A stretch of 64,000 nucleotides of DNA from UBA5070 sp035604215 (GTDB taxonomy: Bacteria > Fibrobacterota > Fibrobacteria > UBA5070), in NCBI GenBank assembly GCA_035604215.1, contig DATNIW010000042.1, positions 3,314 to 67,313 on the forward strand, given 5' to 3'. The notes beneath the pieces are model-generated. The model was not told where the DNA came from. It saw only the letters and a list, made by a program, of their open reading frames with translations, and made no database searches. Both the position numbers and the translations under genes were made by a program. Below, piece after piece: positions 18,983 to 28,497 of this stretch. Position 1 is the first letter of the stretch. Each line of letters begins with the position of its first letter.

Positions 18983-20107
18983 ATGAAATCGAGGAATTTG
19001 AACTTTGGGATGGTCGTGACAGTGGCTGCCTTGTCCATGGCGCGTCATCCACAAGCCGCACCGGATCCGAACTTCTACGTCTTCCTCGCCTTCGGCCAGT
19101 CGAACATGGACGGCCAGGCTCCCGATGCGAGCCAGGACGACGCCATCGACAGCCGCTTCAAGGTCCTTTCTCCCGAGGCATCCTGCAGCTTCACCGATGC
19201 CACGACGAGCGGAAAACGGACCCAAGGACAATGGTCTCCGGCGATCGCCCCCATCGTGCGCTGCGACACCCACCTGGGACCCCTCGATTGGTTCGGCAGG
19301 ACCTTGGCCGACAGCCTGCCTCTCGCCGACACCATCGGCGTCGTTCCCGTGGCCATCGACGGAACCGCGATCACGGGCTTCGATCCCAGCACCGGCGCTT
19401 CCTACTACACCAGCAATCCGGGATACATGCTGAACGAAGCCGACGAATATCCGAACGGGAACCCCTACGCCCAACTGCTGGCCATGGCGAAAGTCGCCCA
19501 GCAGACAGGCGTCATCAAAGGAATCCTGCTGCACCAGGGAGAAACAGACGCGTACAACTCCGCCTGGGCGACCGAGGTCGACAAGATCTACACCAGCCTG
19601 CTCTCTTCGCTGGGTCTGTCCGCCGCCAACGTGCCGTTGCTCGCGGGCGAAGTCGCCCCGACCGGTTCATCTTCGGGGGCGAACCCCACCATCGACGCCC
19701 TGCCCAAGACCATCTCGACGGCCCACGTGATCTCGTCCGCGGGACTGGCCATCGGAACCTATTCCGGTGCGCAAAACGTCCATTTCTCGGCGGATTCATA
19801 CCGGACCTTGGGCGCTCGCTACGCCCAGGAGATGTACAGTCTTCTTCCGAAGGGCACTTCCGTGGAGCCCGGAGCGCATGTCGGAATTCCCGGGCTTCGC
19901 GTGGAGTCGTCCGCGCAAGGCCTGGTGATCCTTTCCGATGTCGCGTTCGACCGGGTTTCCCTGGTGTCCGTTCGCGGCGACGAGGTGGGCTTGGGGTCCG
20001 GAAAGGAGGTCCGCATCCTGCCCGGTCAGCTCCGGCCTGGCGTCAACTTCCTGCGGGCCCGTTCCGGCGACATGCAGGAAGTCCGCAAGATCCTGGTGGA
20101 GCGCTGA
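18983..20107 (+). CDS. Secreted CE6/SASA-type acetylesterase (copy A) with C-terminal sorting-like segment
   Basis: This 374-residue exported protein has a signal peptide (from MKSRNLNFGM to about residue 30) and a SASA/DUF303 (carbohydrate esterase 6) domain. The nucleophile serine is S40 in FGQSNMDG, the second block is LLHQGETDA, and the late catalytic histidine is in VHFSADSYRTLG. Such enzymes remove acetyl groups from xylan or sialate-like sugars outside the cell. The final 70 residues (VESSAQGLVILSDV onward, with PGVNFLRARSG) form a beta-rich tail like a T9SS type A sorting domain and match copy B closely. The ATG at 18983 fits the signal peptide; longer in-frame starts add a non-signal leader. 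Confidence 0.85.
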   Translation: MKSRNLNFGMVVTVAALSMARHPQAAPDPNFYVFLAFGQSNMDGQAPDASQDDAIDSRFKVLSPEASCSFTDATTSGKRTQGQWSPAIAPIVRCDTHLGPLDWFGRTLADSLPLADTIGVVPVAIDGTAITGFDPSTGASYYTSNPGYMLNEADEYPNGNPYAQLLAMAKVAQQTGVIKGILLHQGETDAYNSAWATEVDKIYTSLLSSLGLSAANVPLLAGEVAPTGSSSGANPTIDALPKTISTAHVISSAGLAIGTYSGAQNVHFSADSYRTLGARYAQEMYSLLPKGTSVEPGAHVGIPGLRVESSAQGLVILSDVAFDRVSLVSVRGDEVGLGSGKEVRILPGQLRPGVNFLRARSGDMQEVRKILVER

Positions 20108-20330
20108 CTCGGACTTTGTGGACAGGAACCGGATCCCTGCCGCACGGACGGCGAGTGGAAACGCCCCCCACAGCCGACCAAGGCTCCGTATTTTCTGAGG
20201 GAACCAAGCTCGAAATCCGCGGGGATCCTTTTCCCCCCAGCGGTTCCACGCCGGAGAGGGTGAAGGACCGTTCTGGTGTCCATGGCGCACCTCGGAGAAC
20301 TTGAACCTGCCCATTCCCGGAGGACCTGCG

Positions 20331-21434
20331 ATGAAGAGACCAATTCTGCGTGCCGGAGCGATCGGGCTTCTCGCCTGCCTCGCCTTGTCCCACAGGGCGG
20401 GAGCCCAGGTGGATCCCAACTTCTACGTGTTCCTCGCCTTGGGGCAGTCGAACATGGAGGGGAACGCCGCCCTTCCGACCCCGGCCGTGACCCTGAGCAC
20501 CCGATACCAGGAATTGTCTCCGGTCACCTGCTCCGGCTCCGGAGTGACCAGAACCGAGGGACAGTGGACCACCGCGGCCTCCCCGATCGTCCGGTGCGAC
20601 ACCAAGTTCAGCCTGTTGGAATACTTCGGGAAGACCCTCACCGACAGCTTGCCGACCAACATCCGGATAGGGATCGTTCCGGTGGCGGTGGCGGGAGTGC
20701 GGATCACGGGACTGTATCCGGTCGCCAACGTGGCGTACTACACCGGTTCGGCGGCCCGAGGCGAAGGTTACATGGCCACCATCGCGGCCGAATACGGCGG
20801 CGACACCTACGCGAGACTGGTGGCGATGGGGAAAGTGGCGCAGCAGACCGGCGTCATCAAGGGAATCCTGTTCCACCAGGGCGAGTCCTGGGCGGGGGGA
20901 AACCCCCTGTGGCCGGACTCCGTCAAGACGATCTACAACGGCCTGCTCTCCGATCTGGGACTGAAGGCCGCGGACGTGCCCTTGCTCGCCGGCGAGACGG
21001 CGACCAACACGGGAGCCAACACCGCGATCGACGGACTCCCCAACACCATCCCGACGTCCTACGTCATCTCTTCCCAGGGCCTCCCCTACCAATCGGACGG
21101 TCTGCACTTCACGGTGCCCGGATACGAGACCTTCGGGACGCGTTACGCGGTCCAGATGCTCGGTCTCCTGAGGAAGGCTTCCACATCCATCGAACCGGGC
21201 ACGCATTCGGAAATTCCGGGGTTGAGCGTCACGACCTCGGAACGGGGCGTGGTCATCCGTTCCGACGTGGCGATGGACCGGGTCTCCCTGGTGGCTGTCG
21301 ACGGCCGACAGGCGGACTTGGGATCGGGAACGGAGGTTCGGATCCTTCCCGACCGGTTCCAACCCGGAGTGTATTTCCTTCGGGCCGCATCCGGTGCCTT
21401 GGTGGAAACCCGGACGCTGTTGATCTCCCGCTGA
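20331..21434 (+). CDS. Secreted CE6/SASA-type acetylesterase (copy B)
   Basis: This 367-residue protein is a paralogue of the preceding gene. It has a signal peptide, the nucleophile S40 in LGQSNMEG, the second block FHQGESWAGG and the histidine motif LHFTVPGYETFG. Long stretches such as VAQQTGVIKGIL, the PNFYVFLA strand and the sorting-like tail (VTTSERGVVIRSD, PGVYFLRAASG) are shared with copy A, so the pair arose by tandem duplication. A GGAGG ribosome-binding site lies eight bases before the ATG. The 223-base gap from copy A holds no gene. It is likely an extracellular deacetylase of plant cell-wall polysaccharide. Confidence 0.86.
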   Translation: MKRPILRAGAIGLLACLALSHRAGAQVDPNFYVFLALGQSNMEGNAALPTPAVTLSTRYQELSPVTCSGSGVTRTEGQWTTAASPIVRCDTKFSLLEYFGKTLTDSLPTNIRIGIVPVAVAGVRITGLYPVANVAYYTGSAARGEGYMATIAAEYGGDTYARLVAMGKVAQQTGVIKGILFHQGESWAGGNPLWPDSVKTIYNGLLSDLGLKAADVPLLAGETATNTGANTAIDGLPNTIPTSYVISSQGLPYQSDGLHFTVPGYETFGTRYAVQMLGLLRKASTSIEPGTHSEIPGLSVTTSERGVVIRSDVAMDRVSLVAVDGRQADLGSGTEVRILPDRFQPGVYFLRAASGALVETRTLLISR

Positions 21435-21453
21435 GACGCGAAGTTCCCAAGAG

Positions 21454-21488
21454 AGGGGGCCTCGTGCGCCACCCCTCCCCCGGCTTTT
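21454..21488 (+). terminator. Candidate rho-independent terminator after esterase copy B
   Basis: GAGGGG (21454-21459) can pair with CCCCTC (21473-21478), and CTTTT follows at 21484-21488. The stem is short and the loop has 13 bases, so the call is tentative. Confidence 0.4.
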
Positions 21489-21621
21489 GTAAAATCAACA
21501 AGCGGAGCCAACACATCCGGCGATAAATTCCTGCGGTAGCCCGCTGGCTTGCACGGGTCGAAGCGATAGGCGTTCCGACACCGGCGACTTGGCGCTCGGA
21601 TCCCTTCAAGGAGTCGGAATC

Positions 21622-22839
21622 ATGAAGAAGACCAAGTTCGCGACGAGCATGGCGCTCCTGGTAGGTACCACCGCCACTTTCGCCGGCCCTGTGACCACCG
21701 TGCCCTGGAACGGCAACACCGGAGCCGTGAGCTTCACCTACGACGACGGCCGTCCCAGCCAACTCACGAACCTCGTCCCGCAATTGGACAATCTCGGCAT
21801 CAAGGTGACCTTCTTCCTGGCCTACGGCATCTACAACTTCCCCGGGAACGAAAGCCAATGGACCGCGGTCGCGAAGAAGGGTCACGAACTGGCGAACCAC
21901 ACCTACGACCACAACACGCCCACCAGCACCAATGTGGTGCAGATGGCCACGGTCCTGCGCGGAATGGATCCCAGCATCGAGGCCGTGAGCTTCGCTTACC
22001 CGAACTGCACCGTCACCAACGAGAGCTACGTGAGCGCCGAGGCCTTCATCGGGAGAGGCTGCGGATCGACGACGTACGCCTGGGGAACCCAACCCTCGGA
22101 TTGGGAGAACGTCCAGGGGTTGATCGTGACGAGCTCCAACATTTCGCCCGCCACCACCCTGATCAATTCCGCCAAGTCCGGCAATTCCTGGGCGGTGATC
22201 CTCAACCACGACGTCGAGACCTCCGGAAGCGACATCTACTACCTCACCCCGACCGACAACCAGACCATGCTGAATTCCGCGATCACCGCGAAGGTGTGGG
22301 TGGCGCCCTACGGAACCGTCGGCGCGTACTACCGCGCCCACTTCACCATGGACGCGGTGACGGCCTCCGGATCCGGCCCCACGTGGAACCTCACATGGAC
22401 CTCGCCGCACCCCAAGATGCCCAAGAGCGTGATGCTCAAGGTGAAGCTGGACGCCAACACCTTCGGATCCTCCCCCGTGGTCACCCAGGGCGGAACCGCG
22501 GTCGCCGCCAACTCGGATGGTTCCTTCACCATCGACTTCATGAAGCTCGCGATGACCATTTCCAAGACCGGCAGCACCGGACTGCTCGTGGACGGATCCA
22601 TTCCGGCTTCCCTCCGAGGCTCCGAGGTCGGTGACGGGCTTGTCCTGTCAGGTCTTCCGGTGGGCTCCTACCGGTTGGAATTCCGCACCCTCTCGGGCGC
22701 CATCCTGTCCAGTTCCACCATCCAGTCCACGAGCGCCCAGCCGATCACGGTATCTTCGCCGGTCCATGGCCGGAGCGTGTTGGTGGTCTTGTCGCGCAAG
22801 GGTGCGAAGGACTTCTCGGCCCCCGTCTGGGTGCCCTGA
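21622..22839 (+). CDS. Secreted polysaccharide deacetylase (CE4, NodB homology)
   Basis: This 405-residue exported protein has a signal peptide (MKKTKFATSMALLVGTTATFAG) and a NodB-homology deacetylase domain (about 30-250). Motif 1 is SFTYDDG, with the metal/base aspartates; motif 2 is the HTYDH zinc-binding pair in HELANHTYDH; motif 3 is SFAYPNC. A late ILNHDVE supplies the expected C-terminal histidine. The domain order is that of CE4 chitin/xylan deacetylases. The C-terminal 150 residues are beta-rich, ending with a tail that resembles the sorting-like segment of the neighbouring esterases. With them it makes a small extracellular deacetylation cluster. The ATG at 21622 follows AAGGAG at 21608-21613. 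Confidence 0.86.
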   Translation: MKKTKFATSMALLVGTTATFAGPVTTVPWNGNTGAVSFTYDDGRPSQLTNLVPQLDNLGIKVTFFLAYGIYNFPGNESQWTAVAKKGHELANHTYDHNTPTSTNVVQMATVLRGMDPSIEAVSFAYPNCTVTNESYVSAEAFIGRGCGSTTYAWGTQPSDWENVQGLIVTSSNISPATTLINSAKSGNSWAVILNHDVETSGSDIYYLTPTDNQTMLNSAITAKVWVAPYGTVGAYYRAHFTMDAVTASGSGPTWNLTWTSPHPKMPKSVMLKVKLDANTFGSSPVVTQGGTAVAANSDGSFTIDFMKLAMTISKTGSTGLLVDGSIPASLRGSEVGDGLVLSGLPVGSYRLEFRTLSGAILSSSTIQSTSAQPITVSSPVHGRSVLVVLSRKGAKDFSAPVWVP

Positions 22840-22885
22840 CCCGCCGGATCCCGCTTCGACCAAGCCGCGCTTTCGCGCAATCCCT

Positions 22886-22912
22886 CCCATCCCGCGGAAC
22901 GCGCGGAATGGG
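22886..22912. terminator. Hairpin between convergent genes (bidirectional terminator candidate)
   Basis: The 11-base arms at 22886-22896 (CCCATCCCGCG) and 22902-22912 pair with one mismatch around a five-base loop. It sits between the stop codons of the polysaccharide deacetylase and ilvC. No T-run follows on either strand. Confidence 0.55.
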
Positions 22913-22945
22913 AACCCTGGGCGATTCCGCTGGTGACGGATCCGG

Positions 22946-23962
22946 TCAGTTGATTTCCTTGACGTCGATCCACTTCATGTTCTTGCGCAGATGCTTGCCC
23001 ACCGTCTCCACCTGGAGCTTGCGTTCGGCGGCCTGCTTCTCGCGGAAGTTCTTCATGCCGTTGACGTGGACCTCATCCATCCAGTCCTTGGCGAACTTGC
23101 CCTTCTGGATCTCCGTCAGGGCCTTCTTCATGGCCTTGCGGGTGGCGTCGGTCACGATCTTGGGGCCCGTGGTGTAGTCGCCGAACTCAGCGGTGTTGGA
23201 GATGGAGTGGCGCATCCAGGAGAGCCCGCCCTGGTAGATCAGGTCCACGATGAGCTTCACCTCGTGAACGCACTCGAAGTAGGCCATCTCCGGGGCGTAC
23301 CCGGCGTCCACCAGGGTCTGGAAACCGTTCTTGATCAGCTCGGACAGGCCGCCGCACAGGACCACCTGCTCGCCGAACAGGTCGGTTTCCGTCTCTTCCT
23401 TGAAGGTGGTCTCGTACACGCCGCCGCGGATGGCGCCGATGCCCTTGGCATGGGCGAGGGCGGTCTCCTTGGCCTTGCCGGACGCGTCCTGGTGCACGGC
23501 GATCAGTCCGGGAACGCCTCCGCCCTTCTCGAACTCGGAACGCACCAGGTGACCCGGGCCCTTGGGAGCCGAGAGGATCACGTCCACGCCCTTCGGGGGC
23601 TTGATGTACTTGAAGTGGATGTTGAATCCGTGCGAGAAGATGAGCGTCTTCCCCTTGGTCAGATGGGGCAGGATGTCGGTCTCGTAGATCTTGGCCTGGA
23701 CTTCGTCGGGAAGCAGGATCTGGATGAAGTCGGCCTTGGAGGCGGCTTCCGCGGCGGTGAACAGGGTGACGCCCGGCTTGAAGCCGTGCTTGACCGCGAG
23801 CTTGTAGTTGTCGGACCCCTTGCGCTGGCCCACGATGACGTTGACTCCGGAGTCGCGCAGGTTCTGCGCCTGGGCGTGTCCCTGCGAGCCGTAGCCGATG
23901 ACCGCGATCGTCTTCTTCTTGAAGGGGGCCAGGGACCCGTCCTTGTTCGTGTAGACCTTCAT
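22946..23962 (-). CDS. ilvC: Ketol-acid reductoisomerase (class I)
   Basis: This 338-residue enzyme carries out the second step of valine and isoleucine synthesis: isomerisation and NADPH-dependent reduction of acetolactate or acetohydroxybutyrate. The Rossmann motif is GYGSQGHAQAQNL, followed by GQRKGSDN, the NADP-binding region. The conserved APKGPGHLVRSEFEKGGGVP block and the C-terminal knotted domain (ETDLFGEQVVLCGG, FECVHEVKLIVDL, with metal-binding acidic residues) are present. The length is that of class I KARI. A GGAGAG ribosome-binding site lies six bases before the ATG. No other branched-chain genes are adjacent. Confidence 0.97.
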   Translation of the reverse strand: MKVYTNKDGSLAPFKKKTIAVIGYGSQGHAQAQNLRDSGVNVIVGQRKGSDNYKLAVKHGFKPGVTLFTAAEAASKADFIQILLPDEVQAKIYETDILPHLTKGKTLIFSHGFNIHFKYIKPPKGVDVILSAPKGPGHLVRSEFEKGGGVPGLIAVHQDASGKAKETALAHAKGIGAIRGGVYETTFKEETETDLFGEQVVLCGGLSELIKNGFQTLVDAGYAPEMAYFECVHEVKLIVDLIYQGGLSWMRHSISNTAEFGDYTTGPKIVTDATRKAMKKALTEIQKGKFAKDWMDEVHVNGMKNFREKQAAERKLQVETVGKHLRKNMKWIDVKEIN

Positions 23963-24037
23963 GTGTCTCTCCGATAGATGTGGGTAAAGCGCGAAGGGTG
24001 GAAATAGTAGAACCTGGAACAGGCGTCGCGGATCGGC

Positions 24038-25066
24038 TCAACGCTGTGGATAGACGCAGCGGAACCCGATGGCTCCATTGTAGCGGCCATCCGGCCGGAA
24101 GCCGTCGCGATAGGCGGCGCGCCCCCCGTCAGGGCTCGAAAGCCAGCTCCCGCCGCGGATGACCCGGCCGGACCCCGAGTCGGGACCCTGGGGATTTTGC
24201 GAGGCCGAATGCGCGTAGGCGTCCGCCGCGTACCAGTCGGAGGTCCATTCCCAGACGTTTCCCGCCATGTCGAATAGACCCCAGCGGTTGGGCCGGTACC
24301 CACCCGCCGGCGCCACCAGGGGTTCGCCGTCGTCGCAGGGAAAGACTTTCCAGGCAGGGAGCATCCGCTCCAGGCTTTTGTCGGCGAGATTCGCGTACAG
24401 GCATGACTTGGCTGCGGTATCGCCCCAGATGTACGCCCCGGAGTCCCCGGCGCGCGCCGCGTATTCGTATTCCGCTTCGGTGGGGAGGCGACCGGATCGG
24501 CTGTGACAGAAATCGGCGGCTTCGTCCCAGGTCACGAACCAGGCGGGCGCGCGAGGATCGGAACCCGCGCAAGTGGGTCCCGTGCAGAGGAGCCACGGCG
24601 ACTGTCCGGTCGCGGCCACGAAGACCTTCTGCGTGACCGGCAACCGATCCATCCGGAAGGAATCCAGGCATACCCGGTGGCGCGGATGCTCGTTGGCGTT
24701 CCCGAAACCCTCCGGACTGCCCATCCAGAAGCATCCGGAGGGGATGTCCACGGTGCGAGGAGAAGACGTTCGCGCCTTGGGCGCGGTTTTCGTCTTGCCC
24801 GTCGGATGGACCGCGTGCGCCGAATGTGCCGTTTTCCCCGTGTTGGACGACGCGGGAGCGTCCCTCGGGACGTCGATGTCCAGGTAGACGGACGAATCGG
24901 CAGCGAAGGCGGTGGTGTCGAGGTGCGAAGCGGCCGGTGTCGGGCCGGAGCCCGAGACCGAATCCGTCGCGGAACCGGCAAGTGAACCCGCGAGAGCCGC
25001 CAGGGTCGCGGCCAGGAAGAGCGCGGCACCCTGTCTCCGTATCCTGTTCGGGGAACATCCGTTCAC
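24038..25066 (-). CDS. Exported SUMF1/FGE-sulfatase-domain protein
   Basis: This 342-residue protein has an N-terminal signal-like segment (about residues 12-32, hydrophobic, Ala/Leu-rich) and a low-complexity linker. It then has a formylglycine-generating-enzyme-like domain (about 105-342). Typical features are IPSGCFWMGSPEGFGNANEHP, RLPTEAEYEYAARAG, GNVWEWTSDWY, VIRGGSWLSSP and the ending GFRCVYP. Members outside the true sulfatase-activating group often act in unrelated roles, so enzymatic activity is not assured; the catalytic cysteine pair of true FGE is not clearly visible here. It begins 27 bases downstream of the glyS stop. Confidence 0.78.
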   Translation of the reverse strand: MNGCSPNRIRRQGAALFLAATLAALAGSLAGSATDSVSGSGPTPAASHLDTTAFAADSSVYLDIDVPRDAPASSNTGKTAHSAHAVHPTGKTKTAPKARTSSPRTVDIPSGCFWMGSPEGFGNANEHPRHRVCLDSFRMDRLPVTQKVFVAATGQSPWLLCTGPTCAGSDPRAPAWFVTWDEAADFCHSRSGRLPTEAEYEYAARAGDSGAYIWGDTAAKSCLYANLADKSLERMLPAWKVFPCDDGEPLVAPAGGYRPNRWGLFDMAGNVWEWTSDWYAADAYAHSASQNPQGPDSGSGRVIRGGSWLSSPDGGRAAYRDGFRPDGRYNGAIGFRCVYPQR

Positions 25067-25093
25067 GACAGGTTCCTCCTCGGAACGAAGTCC

Positions 25094-26494
25094 CTATCGG
25101 ATCCGTTCCCTCAGGTACGCTTCCACCTGGTCGATCCCCACCCGATCCTGCGTCATCTTGTCGCGCTCGCGGATCGTGACCGTGTCCTTCTTGTCGGCCT
25201 CGCCCTGGCCTACGGTGTCGAAATCGACCGTGACGCAGAAGGGTGTCCCGATCTCGTCCTGGCGACGGTAGCGCTTGCCCACCGCCTGCGTCTCGTCGTA
25301 TTCCACGGGAAAGCTGTCCAACAGATCGTGGTACAGCTTCTGGGCGACCTCGGACTGCTCCGGCTTCTTGTAGAGCGGGAGAACCGCGGCCTTGACCGGG
25401 GCCACGCGCGGCGCGAAGCGGAGGACCGTGCGGTCCTCGCCGTTTTCCAGGCGCTCCAGGTCGTAGGCGTCGCACAGCGTCATGAGGGCCAGGCGGTCGG
25501 CGCCCAAGGCGGGCTCCACCACCCAGGGGACATATCGTTCGTTGGTCACCTTGTCGTGGTAGCGCATGTCCTGGCCGGAATGCTCTGCGTGCTGCTTGAG
25601 GTCGTAGTCGGTGCGGCACGCGATGCCCCACAGCTCGCCCCACCCGAATGGAAACTCGTACTCGATGTCGCAGGTGCCGGAGCTGTAGAAGGAGAGCTCC
25701 TCCTTCTCGTGCTCGCGCAGACGCAATTTGTCGCCGCCGATCCCGACCACGCCGGTGAGGAAGTTCATGCAGTAGTCCTTCCAGTGCGCGTACCAGCGGG
25801 CGTCATCGCCGGGGTTGCAGAAGAATTCCAGTTCCATCTGCTCGAATTCGCGGGTGCGGAAGGTGAAGTTGCCGGGCGTGATCTCGTTGCGGAACGACTT
25901 CCCGATCTGCCCCACGCCGAAGGGCACCTTCACGCGGGCGCCTTCCACGATGGACTTGAAGTCCACGAAGATGCCCTGGGCCGTTTCGGGGCGCAGGTAG
26001 ACCTCCGCACCGGCGCCTTCCACGACGCCCTGTTCGGTCTTGAACATGAGGTTGAAGGCGCGCGGCTCGGTCCAGTCCAGCTTCCCGCAGGAAGGACAGA
26101 CGATCTTGTGCTCGTTGACCAGCGCGAACAACTCGGCGTTGGACTTTCCGGCCACGGCGCTGGAGCCCAGCTTGGCTTCCACCAAGTGGTCGGCGCGTTC
26201 GCGGGCGCGGCACTTCTTGCAGTCCATGAGGGGATCGGAAAAGCTCTTCAGGTGGCCCGACGCCTCCCAGACCTTCGTGTTGAGCAGGATGCCGGAATCC
26301 AGGCCCACCACGTCGTCGCGGCGGGTCACGAAATGCTTCCACCACAGGTCCTTGAGGTTCCGCTTCAGTTCCACGCCGTAGGGGCCGTAGTCCCACGTGT
26401 TGGCCAGACCTCCATAGATCTCCGAGCCGGGGAACACGAACCCGCGGCGTTTGGAGAGGGAGACGATGTCCTTGAGGTCGGTGAGCTTGGTCAT
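25094..26494 (-). CDS. glyS: Glycyl-tRNA synthetase (single-subunit, alpha2 type)
   Basis: This 466-residue class II synthetase charges tRNA-Gly. It starts with MTKLTDLKDIVSLSKRRGFV and has the family's GGLANTWDYGPYGVELKRN block, class II motif 2 (FRNEITPGNFTFRTREFEQME), and motif 3 (EPALGADRLALMTL). The zinc-like cysteines in CKKCRARERADHL and CPSCGKLDW are also present. The length corresponds to the alpha2 GlyRS found in many bacteria and eukaryotes, not the E. coli alpha2-beta2 form. It is upstream of the SUMF1-like gene on the same strand and divergent from the DUF1569 gene. The 206 bases between it and that gene show no feature. Confidence 0.96.
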   Translation of the reverse strand: MTKLTDLKDIVSLSKRRGFVFPGSEIYGGLANTWDYGPYGVELKRNLKDLWWKHFVTRRDDVVGLDSGILLNTKVWEASGHLKSFSDPLMDCKKCRARERADHLVEAKLGSSAVAGKSNAELFALVNEHKIVCPSCGKLDWTEPRAFNLMFKTEQGVVEGAGAEVYLRPETAQGIFVDFKSIVEGARVKVPFGVGQIGKSFRNEITPGNFTFRTREFEQMELEFFCNPGDDARWYAHWKDYCMNFLTGVVGIGGDKLRLREHEKEELSFYSSGTCDIEYEFPFGWGELWGIACRTDYDLKQHAEHSGQDMRYHDKVTNERYVPWVVEPALGADRLALMTLCDAYDLERLENGEDRTVLRFAPRVAPVKAAVLPLYKKPEQSEVAQKLYHDLLDSFPVEYDETQAVGKRYRRQDEIGTPFCVTVDFDTVGQGEADKKDTVTIRERDKMTQDRVGIDQVEAYLRERIR

Positions 26495-26700
26495 TCTTGG
26501 CGTCGTCGCGTCCGCGGGTTGCGGTTCGCGCCTTTCAGGTCTGTGTCCGGGTGTTCCGGCTGGATGTCGGTCCGGTCCGTTCGAAGCCCGGGAAAGGTAG
26601 ATCGAGACGTCCTCCGGACAGCCTCCCGAGAGCATCGGCTCCATTCCCGGCTCGGATTCCAGTACTTTGAAACGATCTCATCGCAAGGACGGTCCATACC

Positions 26701-27162
26701 ATGCCCAAGACCATCGTCGATCCCGGTGTGCGGTCCTCCCTGTCGTTCAGGATCCTGCTCCTGACTCCGAACGCCGAGCGCCATTGGGGAACCATGGACG
26801 CGGGACAGATGCTTCGCCACGTCGCCGCCGGCATGGAGCAGGCGCTGGGGCGCAAGGAAGACGAGGACGCGAGCAATCTGCTGCTGCGCACGGTGGGCAG
26901 GGTCGCGATCCTGCGCATCCTCCCGAAATTCCCCCGGGGCCTTCCCGCCTCCAAGGCGATGAGCCAGACCGGGGTGGTCGTCGACCCCGTGAAATTCGAC
27001 GAAGACAGGAATCTGGTCCTCGCGCTTTTGGAAGAGTGCGGTGCCTGGCCTGCCGACCGTCCCATGCCCGCCCACCCCGCCATGGGTCCGTTGAGCAACA
27101 CCGAGCGTGGAATCCTGACCTGGAAACATCTGGACCACCACCTGAGGCAGTTCGGGGTCTGA
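26701..27162 (+). CDS. DUF1569 (DinB/DfsB-like) protein
   Basis: This 153-residue protein matches the DUF1569 family, related to the DinB four-helix fold. Family segments are HWGTMDAGQMLRHVAAGME near residue 35 and the C-terminal TWKHLDHHLRQFGV, whose histidines would line a metal site. The start is the ATG at 26701. Members are small cytoplasmic proteins of unknown function, related to metal-dependent enzymes of the DinB superfamily. It stands alone between divergent glyS and the convergent GT-C gene. Confidence 0.72.
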   Translation: MPKTIVDPGVRSSLSFRILLLTPNAERHWGTMDAGQMLRHVAAGMEQALGRKEDEDASNLLLRTVGRVAILRILPKFPRGLPASKAMSQTGVVVDPVKFDEDRNLVLALLEECGAWPADRPMPAHPAMGPLSNTERGILTWKHLDHHLRQFGV

Positions 27163-27189
27163 GATTCCCGCGAGGGAGTGGGATGCCCC

Positions 27190-28389
27190 TCAGCCCTTCC
27201 GCAGAAACAGGATCCCCACCCACGCCCAGGTGAGGAGGCAAGGCGCCATGGCGAGCGCGCCCCATCGCGCCGGACGCGGATGGACTGCCACGGCCCAGAG
27301 GGCGACGAACGCGGGGAGCAAGTGGAACAGGAGTCGCGCCTCGCTCTCCACGTACTCCAGGGAATAGGGAACCATGGCGGCCACGCCCAGGAGGATCGCC
27401 GCTCCGGGAAGCCAGGTCGATGGGTCCCGAAAGCGTTTCCAGCGCAAAGCCAGCGGAACGATCCAACTCGCGGATGCCAGGGCGAACAAAGTCCGGGGAA
27501 CCGGGTGGACCACCCAATCCATGTCCATGGGAAACCAGAGGCTGGTGGAGAAGTAGAGCACGAGCATCTTCAGCACCCGGATCTTTTCCAACGTGCCGAA
27601 CGCGGAGCCGGGCGCCCCGTGCCCCACCTCCAGGGCCATCCAGCTACCGTAGAGGTGGTGGTTTCGCAGGTACCAGGGGAAGGCCACCAAGAGCCCGATG
27701 CCCACGGCCAGCACCGCACGGAGCAACTTCCCGGGCCGGAATCCGTCCGCCGAGAATGGAGGGAATGCCGCCAGGAGGGGCAGCGGCAGAAGGGTCAGCC
27801 CGGAGCTCTTGGAGAGCATCAGTCCGGCGGCGAGCGGCGCGAGCGCCCAAGCTCGTCCTCCCCTGGCGAATTCCACCGACACCAGGAGGAATGCCGCTCC
27901 CAGGAGCCAGAAGATGGGGTCGTTGCTCACCAGGACTCCCTGGTAGCAGAACCCCGGGTGGAGGGCGAGGAGCCATGCCGCCCAGTTTTCCGCGCCCGGC
28001 GCGATCCGGCGCACCAGGAGCCATGCGACGAAAATCGTCGCCGCGCCCGAGAGGGCGTCCAGCAGCCGGGCGAACAGCCACCCCTGACCCGGTCGCACCG
28101 CTTCGCCCAGCCTCCAGGCCGGGACCAGAGCCAGGTACGATAGAGGAGGCTGGTAGTACTCGAAGTCGCCCCGCGCGAAGGCCCCGGGCACTTCCACGGA
28201 GTTCACCTGGACGGGAAACGAGCCGTCCGATGCGAGATGCCGGACGTAGTTGGCGTGGGCGCGCTCGTCGTTGTACCACGAGAGGCCGCCGGACCGCGTC
28301 TCGAAACGGGTGGGCACCTCGAAGGCGAGGAAGAGGCGCAAGGCCGAAGCGACCAGGAGTGCGCTCGCCAAAGGGAGTGTCCGGTTCAT
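27190..28389 (-). CDS. GT-C family membrane glycosyltransferase (ArnT/GT39-like)
   Basis: This 399-residue protein has about ten hydrophobic segments and an early acidic loop (YNDERAHANY near residue 39), the DE/ED-type motif expected in the first periplasmic loop of GT-C enzymes. Later stretches such as PALAWLLVRRI-like hydrophobic runs and YYQPPLSY fit phospholipid-carrier-dependent sugar transferases. It probably moves a sugar from a polyprenyl carrier to an acceptor on the outer face of the inner membrane; which one is unknown. The ATG at 28389 was chosen over longer in-frame starts because it gives the first membrane segment directly. It is convergent with the DUF1569 gene and divergent from hisC. 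Confidence 0.75.
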   Translation of the reverse strand: MNRTLPLASALLVASALRLFLAFEVPTRFETRSGGLSWYNDERAHANYVRHLASDGSFPVQVNSVEVPGAFARGDFEYYQPPLSYLALVPAWRLGEAVRPGQGWLFARLLDALSGAATIFVAWLLVRRIAPGAENWAAWLLALHPGFCYQGVLVSNDPIFWLLGAAFLLVSVEFARGGRAWALAPLAAGLMLSKSSGLTLLPLPLLAAFPPFSADGFRPGKLLRAVLAVGIGLLVAFPWYLRNHHLYGSWMALEVGHGAPGSAFGTLEKIRVLKMLVLYFSTSLWFPMDMDWVVHPVPRTLFALASASWIVPLALRWKRFRDPSTWLPGAAILLGVAAMVPYSLEYVESEARLLFHLLPAFVALWAVAVHPRPARWGALAMAPCLLTWAWVGILFLRKG

Positions 28390-28497
28390 GTGTTCCCCAA
28401 TCTTAGCCACCGCCGGGCGCCTCTCCCGAAGTCCCGGATTTTCGGATCCCCCGGAAAGTTGCCGGAATCGGGAACAGGGTTGCTTATTGGAAGGAGC

